From Anaeramoeba flamelloides (lineage: Eukaryota; Metamonada; Anaeramoebidae), in contig JANTQA010000012.1 of NCBI GenBank assembly GCA_027625915.1, positions 4,300,501 through 4,364,500 of the forward strand: a stretch of 64,000 bases of DNA, read 5' to 3'. A program made the translations under genes and the position numbers. Below are positions 11,916-25,500 of the stretch, piece by piece (the first letter of the stretch is position 1; each line of letters begins with the position of its first letter). The notes under the pieces are model-generated. The model did not search any database. It was not told the origin of the DNA and saw only the letters and a program-made list of their open reading frames with translations.

Positions 11916-14900
11916 TTATTTCCCCTTTAGAACAGAAGCTATTTCCTTTTTCCTAAAGTCTCTAGCTGACAAAAGTGAGCCAAAAATTGCGATTAGAAAG
12001 GACATTGCAACGATTGGCCAAAACACTTGATGAGGGAATATAAATTTGAATGGCAATTCGATAAACAAGAGGAATTGGAAATTCAAAGTTGTGGCGATTA
12101 TTATCCCGATCAGAGATCCCAAAAACAAAGAAGCCATGACTAAGGACAGAGCTTCAAAAATGTATAACCGCATTGTTTGCTTATCTGTGATTCCTATTGC
12201 CCGCAGTATACCGAATTCCCAAGAGTTTTCTCGGATATTGGCTGCAAATGATAGCCATAGGATGAAGAAGCAAATTACTGATGCAATTGATGACACCAAG
12301 TTAAAAAAGATCAACAAACCTTCAACGGCAACCTCAGCACTTTCAACTGTTTGCACGGTATTTGTGAAAATGAGATCGTCTCTATTGCCAACGGCTTTGA
12401 TTCGATTTAGCAGGTCTTCTGCCTGTGTTGAGTTCAATTTTGAAGACTTTTTTATTAATAGTCTTGCGGCAGGCGGCTTCGTCATGTTTACGGCAGCTGA
12501 AGCAGAACTACCCAAAACATCGCCTATTTTTTTGAGCAAATTCATATAGGTGTCCTCTGATACCATAACGGGTGAATTATATGCCATCACCTGATAGGAA
12601 CTTAAAAAAAATCCCGGTGCCTTTTTCAGCATGGCTCTAGCCTTGGCGAGATAGATTAATCTTTGAGATTTGGTTTCACCGTCCTCTTCAAATCTATATT
12701 GTATCATAATTTTGATTGGCAAGGTTGTATCTAAACTTGTTCGAGTTCTGATGGCTTCACTTACCAGCACGTCTAAATACTCTTCATAATATTCCTTAGT
12801 GGTTCTCAAATAGATATTTTTGTTATCAAAATTATCAATGGCAGCACTTTTGGAAGTGTTCAGGGCTGTGTCAACAAAAAAAGTATTATTGTATACTTGG
12901 CCCGAATTTATTGCTATGGGTAATTCAAAATCCTTATCCATTGGTATTTCGGTATTGCCCACATCTGTGTATAGAGATTTAATAAAATCGATTTTGTTAT
13001 TTGTTTTTTGATATTTCAGATTTTCATTATATTCCGTATGTAAAAAATATTCTGAATATGTTGACTTCAAAAAATTTTCATCAACTGCGACAATTTTGAC
13101 GGGTGTGCTTCTGTACATTGCCAGGTTGCCCAGCCTGACCGAACTAATATCGTTGTATTCATCTAAATCAAAGGAAATAAAGGTATAATCGATAACATCC
13201 CCCCTTTCCTTTTCGATTTCCAATTGGCCAATATAGTCTTCTCTTTCAATTGGCTTTAATGGATCTGATGACGTAATGATAAAATCTGAGCCCAGCCCAA
13301 ATTCGATTGATTGCGTAATGGAATTGGATTGTAATTTAAACATTGTGCCCGCAAAGATGATCGCGGCAAGTGAGATTGTTAACATTAGGGCGGTTTTTTT
13401 ATTTCTCTTTCTATGGCTAGTCAGATTTTTTTTAATCAACGAATGGAACCGTCGCATTTTGAAATAAGTTAAGCAAAACAATATAGCGTTTTCAAAAAAT
13501 GGCTGTAACACTTGGGCTAATATTGCAAATCCTAAGAGCATTAAAACTAAAATTCCGGAAAAAATGGCAAAAAACCAAACGAATGATTGGTAGACAAAAG
13601 TGAGTGGAACCAAATAATAAATAATCAGTCCCGCTGCCACCATAAAAATGGACATAGATATGCCATTTAATGAAATTTTCAATCTATTTAATTTAATCTT
13701 TGTAACAGAAATATCCGAGCTAGTGTCATGATACAAATCTAGGCTATCCCTTAATTTGTTTGAAAGTGCCCTTCTGATTGGGATAATATTTGAAATAACT
13801 GGCATTAATAGCCCAAGTAACCCACTTAATAACGTAGAAGACCAGGATAACACATACCTTGGCTCAAATCGAGCAAACCCCGATAACAGCCTTGCAATTG
13901 GGATGTTTATTATTCCGGATAATCCGAGCCCAAATACAATACCAGGAACTGCAAAGAATATTGATTGTAGAATTAGTAATCTAATTAAAACCCGATGAGG
14001 CATCCCAAGCGCCCGCAGCATCCCGTATTCGTAAGTTTTTTCTTCAATATCAGTTAATAGCAAAGAATAAATCAATGAACAGCCCAAATATGATAGGATG
14101 AGAAGAGTCACACCAAAGATTTGATCGAGAAAATATCTCATAAATTGTAGGCCCAAGAGCGTTTGGTACACCGGCAAGGTTAAAGTGCCAGGGTAATCAA
14201 TCCCAATTTGATCCATAATGTCATTAGAAAAGGCAAGCATATAATCAGTTAAATCTTGGCCACTCGATAAATATTTTGTTGTCCGGTCCTTTAATAATAT
14301 ATTTAGCATTATCGCGTATTCGTTGATATTATAATCCTTTGACAAATTTTCAATGGAATTCTCGTCAAGAATCCCAAGCTGCTCTAGGGAACCGACAATC
14401 GATCCGAGTTGTATCGAAAGCGAGTTTATTAACGAGGAAAAAATATATTTGGAATCAAGCATAACAACATTCCCTAAATAGCTTGGCCATTTGCCACGTG
14501 GCTTTTCAACAGCATCAATGACAATTAATTCAATATCAAGTGTTGGTATGGTCGTATTGACCGGATTTATGATGTTTTTAACATTTTCATAAATGAAATC
14601 ATTGAGCATACTTCCATTGATTACCACACCAGGGAAAATTGTATAATTTTGATTTGGGTCAATGTTGAGAAATTGATCAAGAAAAGATTCAATTAGATTT
14701 TCATTGGAAAGCAGTTCTTGAAAGTTGTATCCAAAGCTTTCTGAAACTAAATTTAAATCCAACTTGATAATGATACGATCTCCGGCATTCGCTTCAATGT
14801 CCAATTCCCGTAAAATACTAGAACTCACAACACATTCTTGTTCATTCAAGTCCCTGGGCTCCCATGACCTTCCTAACCCAATTTCCGATTCTTCTTTCGT

Positions 14901-17900
14901 ATCTAATATTACTAAATTCGCAACAGTTCCCATCGTGCTGTTCTCTTTTGATTCAATTTTTGACCGATATATCCATCTCGGAGAACTCCCTTTAATGCTT
15001 TTAATATTGTTTAATTTTGGCTTTGTGTCTGTGTAATTAATGAATTTCATTTCGTTTCCAAGAAACCCTGGCATCAACTATTGTTAAAAAAAAATTTTTT
15101 TTTAATTTTTTTTTTTTAATATCATGGTTGGAAGATTAGTTGATTGATTTGTGAAAAAATATAGAATTTTTTAAAATAGGTTTTCTTGAGTTCAAAAGAA
15201 TAGAGTAAAATCAAAAATTTTCTTTTTATTTCTCAAATTAAAAAAAATCTTTCAAACAAACAAGAAGTGATTTTATAAAATCACCACTCTTCAAAAATAA
15301 AAAAAAATAAGAAAAAAATTAGAATTTTTTAAAATTAAAATCTAACAAGGAAATGTGAACTATTTTCCAATAATTTTCTTCAAGTAATAAATTGAGAAAT
15401 GTTATTCCAAAATTGTGAACACCTTTTTTTGTGAATTCTTTTATATATGTTTTATAAACTCGATTTCACTCAAAGCGGCCTATCGGAAAACAAAAAATTC
15501 ATTTTTTTGAAGAATCAACCAATATAAGATTGTTTAGATATAAGAAAAATAATAATCTTCAGATTAGAGTTGATATTCATAAACGAAATATCTGAACAAA
15601 ACTATACATTTTCCAAAAAAAAAATGCTAAAAACAAATTTTTTTTTTTTTACTTTCAATTGAAGCGACTTGTGAAAAATTTCTCAATTTCTTTAGAAAAT
15701 TAAAATTGTCGACAAAAAGATTTTTTAATAGTCAATGTATTGATCATTTTAAAGATATTACATAGCCTCGCTTTTTTTAATTTTAATTTGGAGTTTCAAA
15801 AGAAATTAAAAATCCTCAATTTTCGTAAAGTTTGTTTGAATTTTACAAGTTTTTTTTTTTGAAAAATTGACTTTCTTCAAAAAAAAGAAAAAAAAAAAAT
15901 AAAAAACAGTAAAATAAAAAAGAAAAGAAATTCGAAAAAATGAAAAATTTTCAAAAAAAGTAAAAAAAAAAAAAAAAAAAAAAAGCCAAACAAAAATTTA
16001 CTAAATTAGAAAAAATGATTTGATTCTAAAAATTGGAAATTTATTTTGAGAAGAATTTTGATTAAAACTCATAGAATTTTTTCAATTTCTTTAATTAAAC
16101 TGAGACCTTTCGACTGGAAAAGAGTTTACAAATTAAATTATCATAGTATCGAAAAAGAGAATTATACTCAAAATAAAATATTTTCTTCTTCTTCTTATTT
16201 ATTATTGAAGAAGTGTAAATTATACTCTAAATGCTCTTTTTACTTGTTTTTTCTAAAAAGGAGATTAAAGTGTAAAATTCTAGATTTCACGATTATTCAT
16301 GGAAAGAGATGCACCCAAATTATTTTTATTGTTGAAAAACAAAAGAAAGAAAAAAAAAAGAAGGAGTTTATAAGAGTTTATAATAAGCAATTGGTAAAAA
16401 ATAATAAAAAAAACAATACTTATATCTTTTAAAATAAGAACACCCAAAATTACAGACATGATACTTTTGGTTAATTTAGTTTAGTTTGATAATTGATCAT
16501 GAATGTTTGTTTGAGAGGTACGTTTTTTAAATTCGGTATCATTTTTTTTTTTCTATTTTTGATCTCTTTTTGCTCTTTAACCCTTGATATTTTTTAGCCT
16601 TTGCTTTTCTTTTTTCTTTTTTCTTTTCAAGTTACCCATACTATCATATTTCCAGTTTCACCAGTATTAATAGTAACCACTTGGCCTTTTTCCCTTTATA
16701 ACTCTTCTCAAAACAAAGAAAATTCATCCAGGGAAAAAAAGGAAAAAAAATAAAATATTTCCTTATTTTAACAACATAATTAAAGAAATATTTTTTTCAT
16801 TTTTAAATGGGTTGTTTTCACCCAAAAGGAGTTTCTATTGATCTCTTAGAAATTGAGAGAGAGAGAAAGGGGTTAGGGGTTGGAGTGGAAAGAAAATCAA
16901 TTTTAAAATTTTTTTATCATCGCTATTTTAAAACTTTATTTTTTGAAAAAACTTGGAAAAAAAAAGTCCTCGCTTCTTGAAAATAGCGGTATTCCAAATA
17001 TAATTTTGTACTTTTGTTTTTGAATTTGCATATTTTAAGTCGAGGCGATCTATTAATCTAAATATACTGATTTAGATCTTTTGACTTGTACACATTTTAC
17101 TTTAAATTCACTTCATTGGTACATTTATTTCTTCCATTTTTGTGATTTCTATGATCTTGGTTAGCAATTCTTTACATTTTAGTGAAGTGGATTAAAAAAA
17201 GATGTGTTTCACTCAATTGTTCGTTTCCAAAAAGTGAAAACCAAAAGTTTTCAAAAGTACAAAAAAAGTATTGGTAGGCTTAAATAGAGCAGTTTGGGGA
17301 TTAATTATGAAAATTTTTACTTTCCATCCTTTTGAAAATGGACTTGGATGAAATTGTTTCTTTCGTTATTGAAATTCTAACGCTGTTAATAAATAATTCT
17401 CGAAGTGTAATTATTTTGTTTTTTTTTTTTTTTAACAAAACCAAACTAAAAATAGTTTGGTGGTTTAAAATCATAAATTTGTCTGTACGTGTACAATTTT
17501 AACAAAAGTACACAAAGAAAAGAAAAAGTAAAAAGAAAACATATGGTTTGAAAAGAAATAAAAAAAAAAAAAAACATACAAGCGCATCAACTTCCCCAAT
17601 TTGATCCTCACTTAGTGCCAAATAAATTGAAGGGGCTTGTTCGACAGCATTTTGAACAACACTAAAAAGGAAAAGTAAAAGAAAAAGAAAAATCAAAATG
17701 AAAATTAACGATAAAAGTCAATCAAGTCTTTGTGCTTTTGTTTTTGTTTTTTTTTTTGTTTTTGTGTTGCTATGGTATTCGCTTTACCTTACAAAGAAAA
17801 CCACAAGAAACACAGTGAATACCCCAATGAAAAATGACCTTGGTCTTTTTTTTGTATCTCTTGTGATATATCTGTAGCACATTTCAAAAATTTTTTTATT

Positions 17901-18014
17901 ACTGGAGTTTGGTGATAATTTTGCAAGTTCAATTGCGTCCATTGGTGGATCACCACCACCAAAAATGCTAGTGTACTTGTGGTTAATTTTTGGATTCCTA
18001 AAACTTTTGTACAT
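11916..18014 (-). CDS. FtsX-like double permease, no ATPase domain (3 exons)
   Basis: Polytopic membrane protein of the FtsX/MacB (ABC3) permease type. Exons 18014-17788, 17661-17580 and 15077-11916 join in phase (phase 2, then phase 0) to 1156 aa. The ATG at 18014 opens a soluble N-terminus, then one membrane helix at about 60-78 (FFIGVFTVFLVVFFV). A large extracytoplasmic domain follows, then the first FtsX core with EYGMLRALG near 452 and several helices. After a second soluble domain comes a second core with EFGILRAIG near 1055 and a terminal helix set. Bacterial relatives couple to an ABC ATPase; none is encoded here or nearby, so its energy source and substrate are unknown. The 3162-bp last exon lacks a proper ATG at its left edge, and its start coincides with a TAG acceptor. 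That is why the N-terminal exons belong to it. Coding GC is clearly higher than in the flanks. Confidence 0.85.
15078..17579 (-). other. 2.5-kb second intron of the FtsX-like gene
   Basis: GTATGT donor at 17579 and AATAG acceptor at 15078; 2502 bp against 126 bp for the first intron. It contains a family 1 TIR element (15457-16126). Beyond that, it is homopolymer-rich DNA with a GA-rich patch at 16850-16890. A patch at 16660-16720 is less AT-rich and gives short protein-like strings on both strands, but no gene could be built from it. Confidence 0.75.
15457..16126. mobile_element. Family 1 TIR element, copy B, in the FtsX-like intron
   Basis: The left end AACTCGATTTCACTCAAAG and right end CCTTTCGACTGG...AGAGTT are diverged family 1 TIRs. 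TA flanks both sides (15455-15456 and 16127-16128). It is about 670 bp, in the same size range as copies A and E. The interior is too diverged to align closely by eye. Confidence 0.6.
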
Positions 18015-18468
18015 TTAATAAAAAAAAATTATGGTAAGAAAATGTTTAGATCAACCAAGAAATTATTAGGAAGTTAATTTTTTAATGTTATCCCCTAATT
18101 ACAAAATTGAAAAAAATGATTTCCAAATTGATAGCCAATTCTAATACAAATCTCGAAACAATAGGTTTCGTTTAAAAGAACCAAAATATTTCAGAATCAT
18201 TTTATTATTTTTGTCGTTAGTATTTTCTGAGTTGTTTTTTATTTTTTCAAGTATTTCATGTTTTTTAAATAGGAAATTCATTTCAACCAAATATTTAATT
18301 TAGTTTGTATTAGTTAATTTGTTTTTAAACTTTATTAACAATTCAGGTAATTTGATACATTGATATTTTCGATAAAGAAATTTAAGGTTTTCATACTTTT
18401 AGAAAAATCTTTCAATATGTTGGACAGTCTTTAAAGGTATATTTCTTATTTCTCGCAAGAGGAGAATA

Positions 18469-18700
18469 CTGATATATTGTAATTTATATTTGGAAATTTT
18501 TACTTGATTTTCCTTTTTGAAATTATTATATTCAACCTTTTAAAAAAGCAATTTATGAAGTCAAGTGATAAGAAATATTGTAAAATTGGTTGATCTTCAA
18601 AATATTCTTTGTCCTGTAATATTTGATAAGAAACAGTTCGAAGATTTATGAAAATGGAACTTGAACTAAAAATTTTTTGAAATTGTTTTGAATTTATCAG
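18469..18700. mobile_element. MITE with CTGATA...TTTATCAG ends, copy 1
   Basis: Ends CTGATATATTG and GAATTTATCAG, flanked by TA at 18467-18468 and 18701-18702; 232 bp. It aligns along its length with 39202-39435, sharing TTACTTGATTTTCCTTTTTG and TTTATGAAGTCAAG. Confidence 0.75.
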
Positions 18701-20433
18701 TACACACCAAAATATGAATATTGGAATGATTGTGGATCTGAAAATTTTTTAAAAAAATTTTTCGTTTAATTTTCCATTTTTATAAATTATATAACCCAAT
18801 TTTAAAACAGTTTTTAACAAAGAATATTTCCAAATCTGAATAATTTTAAACAGTTGTTTTCTTTTTAACTCTTAAAATGTTTACAGATAACTTGATTTTG
18901 ATAATAGAACACCCTATTCCAGAAATTGATAAAAATTTAATAATAATTTATAAAATTATTCCAAGAATTTGGAATGAACTCAAATACAGATAAAATACTA
19001 AAATCAAAAAAAATATTAAAAATTAAATATTTATGAATTTGGTTTGACAAAGAAAGGAATTTACAAAAAAAAAACATCAAAAAATTAAGAGATAGTTTGA
19101 AAAAAATTAAACTTGTTTCTAGCCATACAAAAAAAAACGATCTAATGGAGTAAAATTTCAAATTTTCAAAAAAACATATATTTATATATTATCCAGTCAT
19201 TTTAAAGACTCGTTATTTTTAATTTGAATAAAAAATATTTTGATTCAATAGATGTTTGGAGTAAATCAAAAAATTAGCAAAATTTTTAAAAATCTTCACA
19301 TTCTCCAAGAATAATCTAAAAACTGATTAAAAAAATAGACCAAGTAAGAATATAAATTTACAAAAGAAGATATAAGCTCAAAAAAAAAAAATTAGAACTT
19401 CTTGGTTTTGAGCATTTTTTAAATCAATACAAATATTCCAAAAAAAAAAAAAGATGAAAATATTAATTGTGGAGTTAGAAAATTTAAAATTATTAAATGC
19501 ATATCTTAATAATTTTAGACAAACCTAATAATAAATAGTTATGTGTGGAAAGATCAAGAATATTTAAAAATTATTAGATATAATAATATTACCAACAAAC
19601 ACTCTAACATTCATTTATAAAAAGGGTGCTATGCTGTGCCTGTTTTTCAGAATTCAAAAGAATAGAGAACAATCAAAAAAATTTACTCAATTATTTCATT
19701 TCTGGAAAGGTTGACAGTAGTTCTCCTTTTCCTTTACTTTTTGTAATTTTTTGGAAAATTTAATGATTTTCTAATCAAAAAAAAAATCAAAACAATCCTA
19801 TGTAACTTTTCCTGAGGTTTACTATTTTATTTGTTAATTATTCAATGTTTTTAATCAAAAGAAAATTTTTAAAAAAATTCCTGTCATGAAGTTGCTTCGA
19901 GTTCCCGGTTTTCTATAGGTTTTTGGTTTTATCTACAAAATATTTTGATTATACAAATAAACAGAAAACCAAAGAAGAGCATTATATATTTTTTACAAAT
20001 TGTTATTTTGCTTGAAAAATCTATTGATTTTCAAAACGAAATCAAGCATTAAAAAAAAAAAAACAATGAATATAATTGGAAATTGTTTTTTTTCCGTAAT
20101 AATTATATCTACGAAGTTATTGAGTTTTTTCATTTTTTTTTTTTTTTTGAATAGCATATATACATTTTTCCGAACTAATAAAAAAAAACAATTTGGAAAA
20201 GGTTAATTTTTATTCATATATTTAATTTTAGTGTTTGTTTTTAAAATTATTTATATTATTCGATATGGTGGATTTAATAGAATAGTAGTTTCTTCTTATT
20301 ATTTTTCGTCAGAAATATAGTTAATAAATTAAAAAATACATGTATACATACATTTAGATATTTTGAGTAAAAAATATTTATTTCTTAACAAAATTAGCAT
20401 TTTTTATGATTATTGTTAGGATTTTAAAAATTA

Positions 20434-21011
20434 AACTCTTTTTCAGTCAAAAGGGGAGTTTTATTGAAGAAATAGAATACATTCTATGAGTTTCATTAAT
20501 TATTCTTCTCAAACTAGAATTTTAATTTTTAGATCGAAATCATTTTTTCTCATTTTGTCAATTTTTTTTTTTTTTTTCTTTTCTTTTCTTTTTCTTCTTT
20601 TTTAGTTTTTTTTCTTATCTTTTTTCTTTGATTTTTAAAAAAAGTCAAGTTAAAAAAAAAAATGATTCAAACTCCAAATTAACATCAAGACAGTTCCGCT
20701 TTGTATGTTGTTTTAAAATTCATACATTAGAAAGAAAAAAATATTATTGTCAAAAATTTTAATTTTACAAAAGAAATTGAGAATTTTACTAGAGATGTCT
20801 GTTCCAATGAAAAGGGCCCAAAATTTTTTTTTAATATTTTATTTTATTTTGAAATTTATGGTTTTTTCAAGCTTTTATTTTATGATTATTGACTCTAATA
20901 TGATGTTTATTATTTCTCTAATTTCTAAACAATCTAAGTTTGGTTTTTTCTTAAAAATAAAGTAAATTTGTCATTTTTAGCTGTCCCCTTTGACTGGAAT
21001 GGGTGTTAGTT
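20434..21011. mobile_element. Family 1 TIR element, copy C
   Basis: Left end AACTCTTTTTCAGTCAAAAG after TA; right end CCCCTTTGACTGG...TTAGTT. About 578 bp. The interior is Phe/Lys-biased when translated and has no intact gene. Confidence 0.7.
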
Positions 21012-21639
21012 TGTGAATAAGAATTTTTACATGACCAATTGTATAGATTTTTTCAAAGTATTTTATATTTATTTTTAATTAATTCTTTATGATTGTTAAA
21101 AAAACTTCAAAAATACCAATTAATTGTAAAATAGTTCATTTTTAAAAAATGAAATTATACATTTAATTGTAGAGTTATTTGTCTTTAAAACTTTTTGATT
21201 TTTTTAAATCTAAATGAGATTATTAATTTTTTTCATTTGGGAATAAATAATTGATTCATTGACATAATGTTTCACTAAAGTAAGAAAATCAATTTTTTAG
21301 TTGTTTCATTGTACAAAAATATATATTTATAATAAGTGAATATCAAACCAAAATTACTGAAAATACAAATATACAAAGAAAAAAAAGTATATTTTTTAAT
21401 TTTTAATAAAATAAATATATTTATTGAATAAAATGGAAAAAGTAATTTTAATTGGATTTTATTTTTGAGGTTTTTTCTTTGATATTGTAGTAAATATTTC
21501 GGCATTTGAAAAGAAAAAATTTGAATCTAAAATCAATTTTCCTGTTTCCTACTTCTTAAACTTATAATTTATTTCATTTTTGCTGAATTTTAAAGTATTG
21601 TTCATTTTTTTTATAATTTTTTATCTTTTTCTTTTGTCA

Positions 21640-22140
21640 GGTATATAAGAAAATGAGGAACATCGAATCGATAAACTATTAATTCAAAACAAATAAAATA
21701 AATTTTACAAAAAAAACGAGTCTATAATAAATCTAATGAACCTTTCACTCGACATCTTATTTTCATTTTTTAGGTTGAACTTTCCTCGTTTCATATCGCA
21801 ACAAAAGAATCCTTCAAATTCATTGATTGTTTTAGATCAGTTCAAAATTCAACTTAAATCGATAAAATTGAATAATTTAAAACAATTTTTTTAGATAGTA
21901 ACCTAATTGTAAAAAAAATTCCAAAGATCACCAGATATTATTTTTTTATTAACCTTATAAAACAAAAAAATTCATTTAAAAAAAATTTTTTTTAAGGTTG
22001 GAAAATTGCAAAACAATAAGTTGATAAAATCCTTTTCTTTGAGTTCTTAATAGGTCAAATTTCGTTTTTAAAATCGATTTTCTCTTTTTAATAAATTTTT
22101 TTTTTATTTTTTTTTACTTGTTACTAGAAATCACGGAATG
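21640..22140 (+). repeat. Dispersed repeat R16, copy c
   Basis: Shares TTTTAGATCAGTT, AAATCGATAAAA, AAGGTTGGAAAATTG and AGTTGATAAAATCCTT with copy a (reverse strand). No terminal repeats were recognised. Confidence 0.5.
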
Positions 22141-22213
22141 TATATATAAAATAGTTCCCAGCAAATTTCATAAAATAAATAATAATCTTTAATTAGTAAA
22201 ATAATTGGTTAGA

Positions 22214-22214
<1 letters not shown>

Positions 22215-22250
<36 letters not shown>
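22215..22250. repeat. (TA)n microsatellite
   Basis: Uninterrupted TA dinucleotide run followed by CGATATATC and a short GATA run. No element end was identified beside it. Confidence 0.9.
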
Positions 22251-22254
<4 letters not shown>

Positions 22255-22532
22255 ATATCTATAGATAGATACATTGATTAGTATTTCTAAATCCATCTTT
22301 AGGTTCTTTTCTATATCCTTTTCAATTTTATGGGAAATTTTCTTTTTCGATCAATCACCAAGAAAAAAATATGATGAAATATTTAATTTCCAAATTGTGT
22401 ACAAAAAACTGTAATGAAAATTGAAAATGTTCAAATAAACCAAATATTTATTGATTTTTTAAATAAAAATAAATAAAATCTTATTTTAAAGCCCAATAAT
22501 TTTAAAAAAAATTTTTCAAAAATGATAAAGCC

Positions 22533-25500
22533 TTAATCAGAAAACTCTTCAGAATTTTCTGGCAAATTTTCTTCAAGATTTTTCTCGTTAAAACGATCCT
22601 TTTTCGAATTTTTAACCCTTGAAGGTAGAGCCATTTCATTAAATTCAATACTTGCTGTTAATCTTCTTGTTCTATTTCTTTTTAGTTGAGAGTGCTTATT
22701 AATCAATTTATTATTTTGATTCTCATCTTCCTCACCATCATTATCATTTGAATCCTCTGAAGATATATAATTTTCTTCGTCTTCATTGATTTTTTCTTCG
22801 GTTAACTCTTCGGATGTAATCGTTTCACCGGTTTCTATATTATTTTTTTGGCTGCTATTGATATTTATGGAACCACTTTTCATTTTATTAAACGTTTTGC
22901 CCGATTTTTTGTTAAAAGCGGTTAAATTTAGCCCTTTTCTTTTAATTTCAAGTTCAATTTCATCATCTATTATTTTGATTGGAATAATTTTGTTATTATT
23001 TCTATTTTTTGAGATTGCGTACACTATCAATTCTTGTAATTCTTCAATTTCATTTAAAATTTCATTTCTTTCCTTCTTTTTAGCATTTTTAATAAGTTGG
23101 GCTACATCAGAACCGGGCCATTTAATATCACATATTTTATGGTTGCGTTCAAATGACTGTTGTAATTTTTTAATTGCTGTTTTTGTTAAATTATTTTGAT
23201 CAAAATATAAACTTATGATTGAATTTGTATTCGAGAGCATATCTACTAAAGTAATAAAACAATTTTCTCCCATAAAATTATAAGAAAGATCCAATCCGAT
23301 CAATTTATTATTTGCTTTTAATGGTCCAAAAAAATTATCAGAAGTATCAAAGGTTATTCCTAAATTTCTTTTTGGTGTTCCTCTAATCCTTAAATATTTA
23401 AGGGTTGGGTGTGAAAAAAGTAAAGAGATTTTTTCTCTACATGTTGAGGTTGTATTTTTTGAAAAATTACGTGAAATTGAGAGGACTTCAAGTGTAGAAT
23501 ATTTATAAATTGCTTCGCATAAAAGAATAAGCCCAGAGTCACCAATTCTGCAATCATCTAAAATCAATTCTCTTAAAACTTGCGATTGCTGGGCGTTTTC
23601 AAAAACAGTTGACATTGTTTTAACTCCTATTATTATATAATTAAAGAAAGAAAATAAATTTTGAAATTATAAAAAAACAAATTTATGAAAAAATATTTTT
23701 TTTTTTTTTTATTTTTATCATTGTTATTTGATTGGTTTTTAAAAAGTTTGACAAAAAAATTTTCAAAAGAATCGAGAAAATAGTTGATATACTTTTATTG
23801 AATTATTTTATAATATGAAAACTAAACTCAATAATTTTTGAACCATAATCATCATGCATAATTCTATATATTTGTATTATTTTCATTTATATTTGTAAAA
23901 AGAAATTTCCATTTTTTTATTCGTTTTATTTTTTATCTTTTTTTTTTTTGTTTTGCAATTTTTTTCAGTTAAAACAAGAAAGTTGTTTTTAATGATTAAA
24001 CATAGCACAGTAAAAAAATACAAATTCTCATTTGATTTCAACTAAACTATTTTCCAGTCAAAGAGGGCTCAGTTTTAATGGGTGAATTACATGCTTTTAA
24101 AGGGTTTGAATGGATATTATTAGAAGAAAAAAATTAATTCGGAAATTTTCAAAACTGAAATCATTTTTTCAAATTTTTAATTTTTTTTTTTTCAATTTTT
24201 CTTGATACGTAATTGTTTTCTAAATTTTTTTTTTTATAGCAAGATCTGTAATCACTTGGTAAAAACGTGTTATTCTAAGGTTATTGAAACATTGAAAATG
24301 ATTTTAGAAAAATGATCTTGATTTCTATTGAAATTTTCTTTAATTTTCAATCGAAAATCAAAATGAACATTGTTTTTTTTTTCAATGTTAGCCCTAAGAA
24401 TTTTATTTTTTTCATTTTTTTAAAAAATATATTTCTGATTGATTAGATTTACTTCATATTGGTATCAACTATTCTTTGGCGTGTAATATTCTACTTATTT
24501 CTTATTTGTTCTTCAAAGGTCAATTAGAAAAAATAATTGATTTTTGAATTTTTTTTTTGGGTACTTTTGATAGAAACAAAGTTAATTTATAAATATTTCA
24601 GAATCATGACTTTAAAAAATACTTTATGATTTTTTTTGTCTGGCAATGTAATTAATTTCTTTAAATATACTGAAATAAATGTCTTTAAAGCTATAATACA
24701 AAATGAAATATATTTCAATACCAAAATAAATAAATAAATAAATAAGAGTTGGTCATACACCAATATGCTTAAATAGATTTGAACAAAACCATTGAAAAGT
24801 AGAAATAGATTATAAAGTCATATTTTACTTCAATCCAGTTTGAACAAAATGAAATATATTTTTAAGAGTGTGATTTTTGTTGTGAATATTTCAAATGATT
24901 TTTTAAATGGAATAAAAGAATAAATTTGTAGAATGAATTACACATAGTTTTTCCAATTTTTTTTTAATTTCTCCAAAAGAAAAGCTGGCTAATGACGGTT
25001 ACAACAATTTTTAACTGTTTTTTTTTGTGTGTGTGTATATGTTTCGATTTATGAAATGGATGAGTTAAAATCATCTAAACAATTTATTAATTTGCATCTA
25101 TTTTTTGAATTCAAAATTTCACATGTTTCCAATATAAAACCAAAAAAAAGTAGCCTATAATTTTTATTAAGAATAAAGTCAATTCTTGAAAATTATTTAA
25201 CATATTTTTAGTTTTATGTTGGAAAGTATTGATTTCGAAAGCAAATTTTTTATTTGGTTTCTTTTTCTTTGATTAATAATCCAATTCAAATCTTAGCTAA
25301 TAAAAATAAATAGAAGTGTAGGTTTTTAAATGACTCTGTATATGATCAAGGCTTAACAAAAGTGTATCAATTAAATTGAGATCTATTTATAAAAAATTTT
25401 TATTCTTTAAAGCTTGAAAAAAGTTATTTTCTGGTTATCAAAAAATGTAAAAATTGAAAAAAATTTTCAAATTTGAAAAATTTTTTTAACAAATTGTTTG

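Larger units (their letters stand above)
18015..22532. other. Intergenic region with several TIR elements
   Basis: Holds a 232-bp MITE (18469-18700), a hairpin-family fragment near 19640-19690, a family 1 copy (20434-21011), dispersed repeat R16 copy c (about 21640-22140) and a TA microsatellite (about 22215-22250). No convincing coding sequence was seen. Confidence 0.6.

Noticed and set aside
16046-16432. 128-codon open frame in the FtsX-like intron.
   Set aside because: No proper ATG, Lys/Phe/Tyr-biased composition, and it overlaps the end of a TIR element inside an intron.
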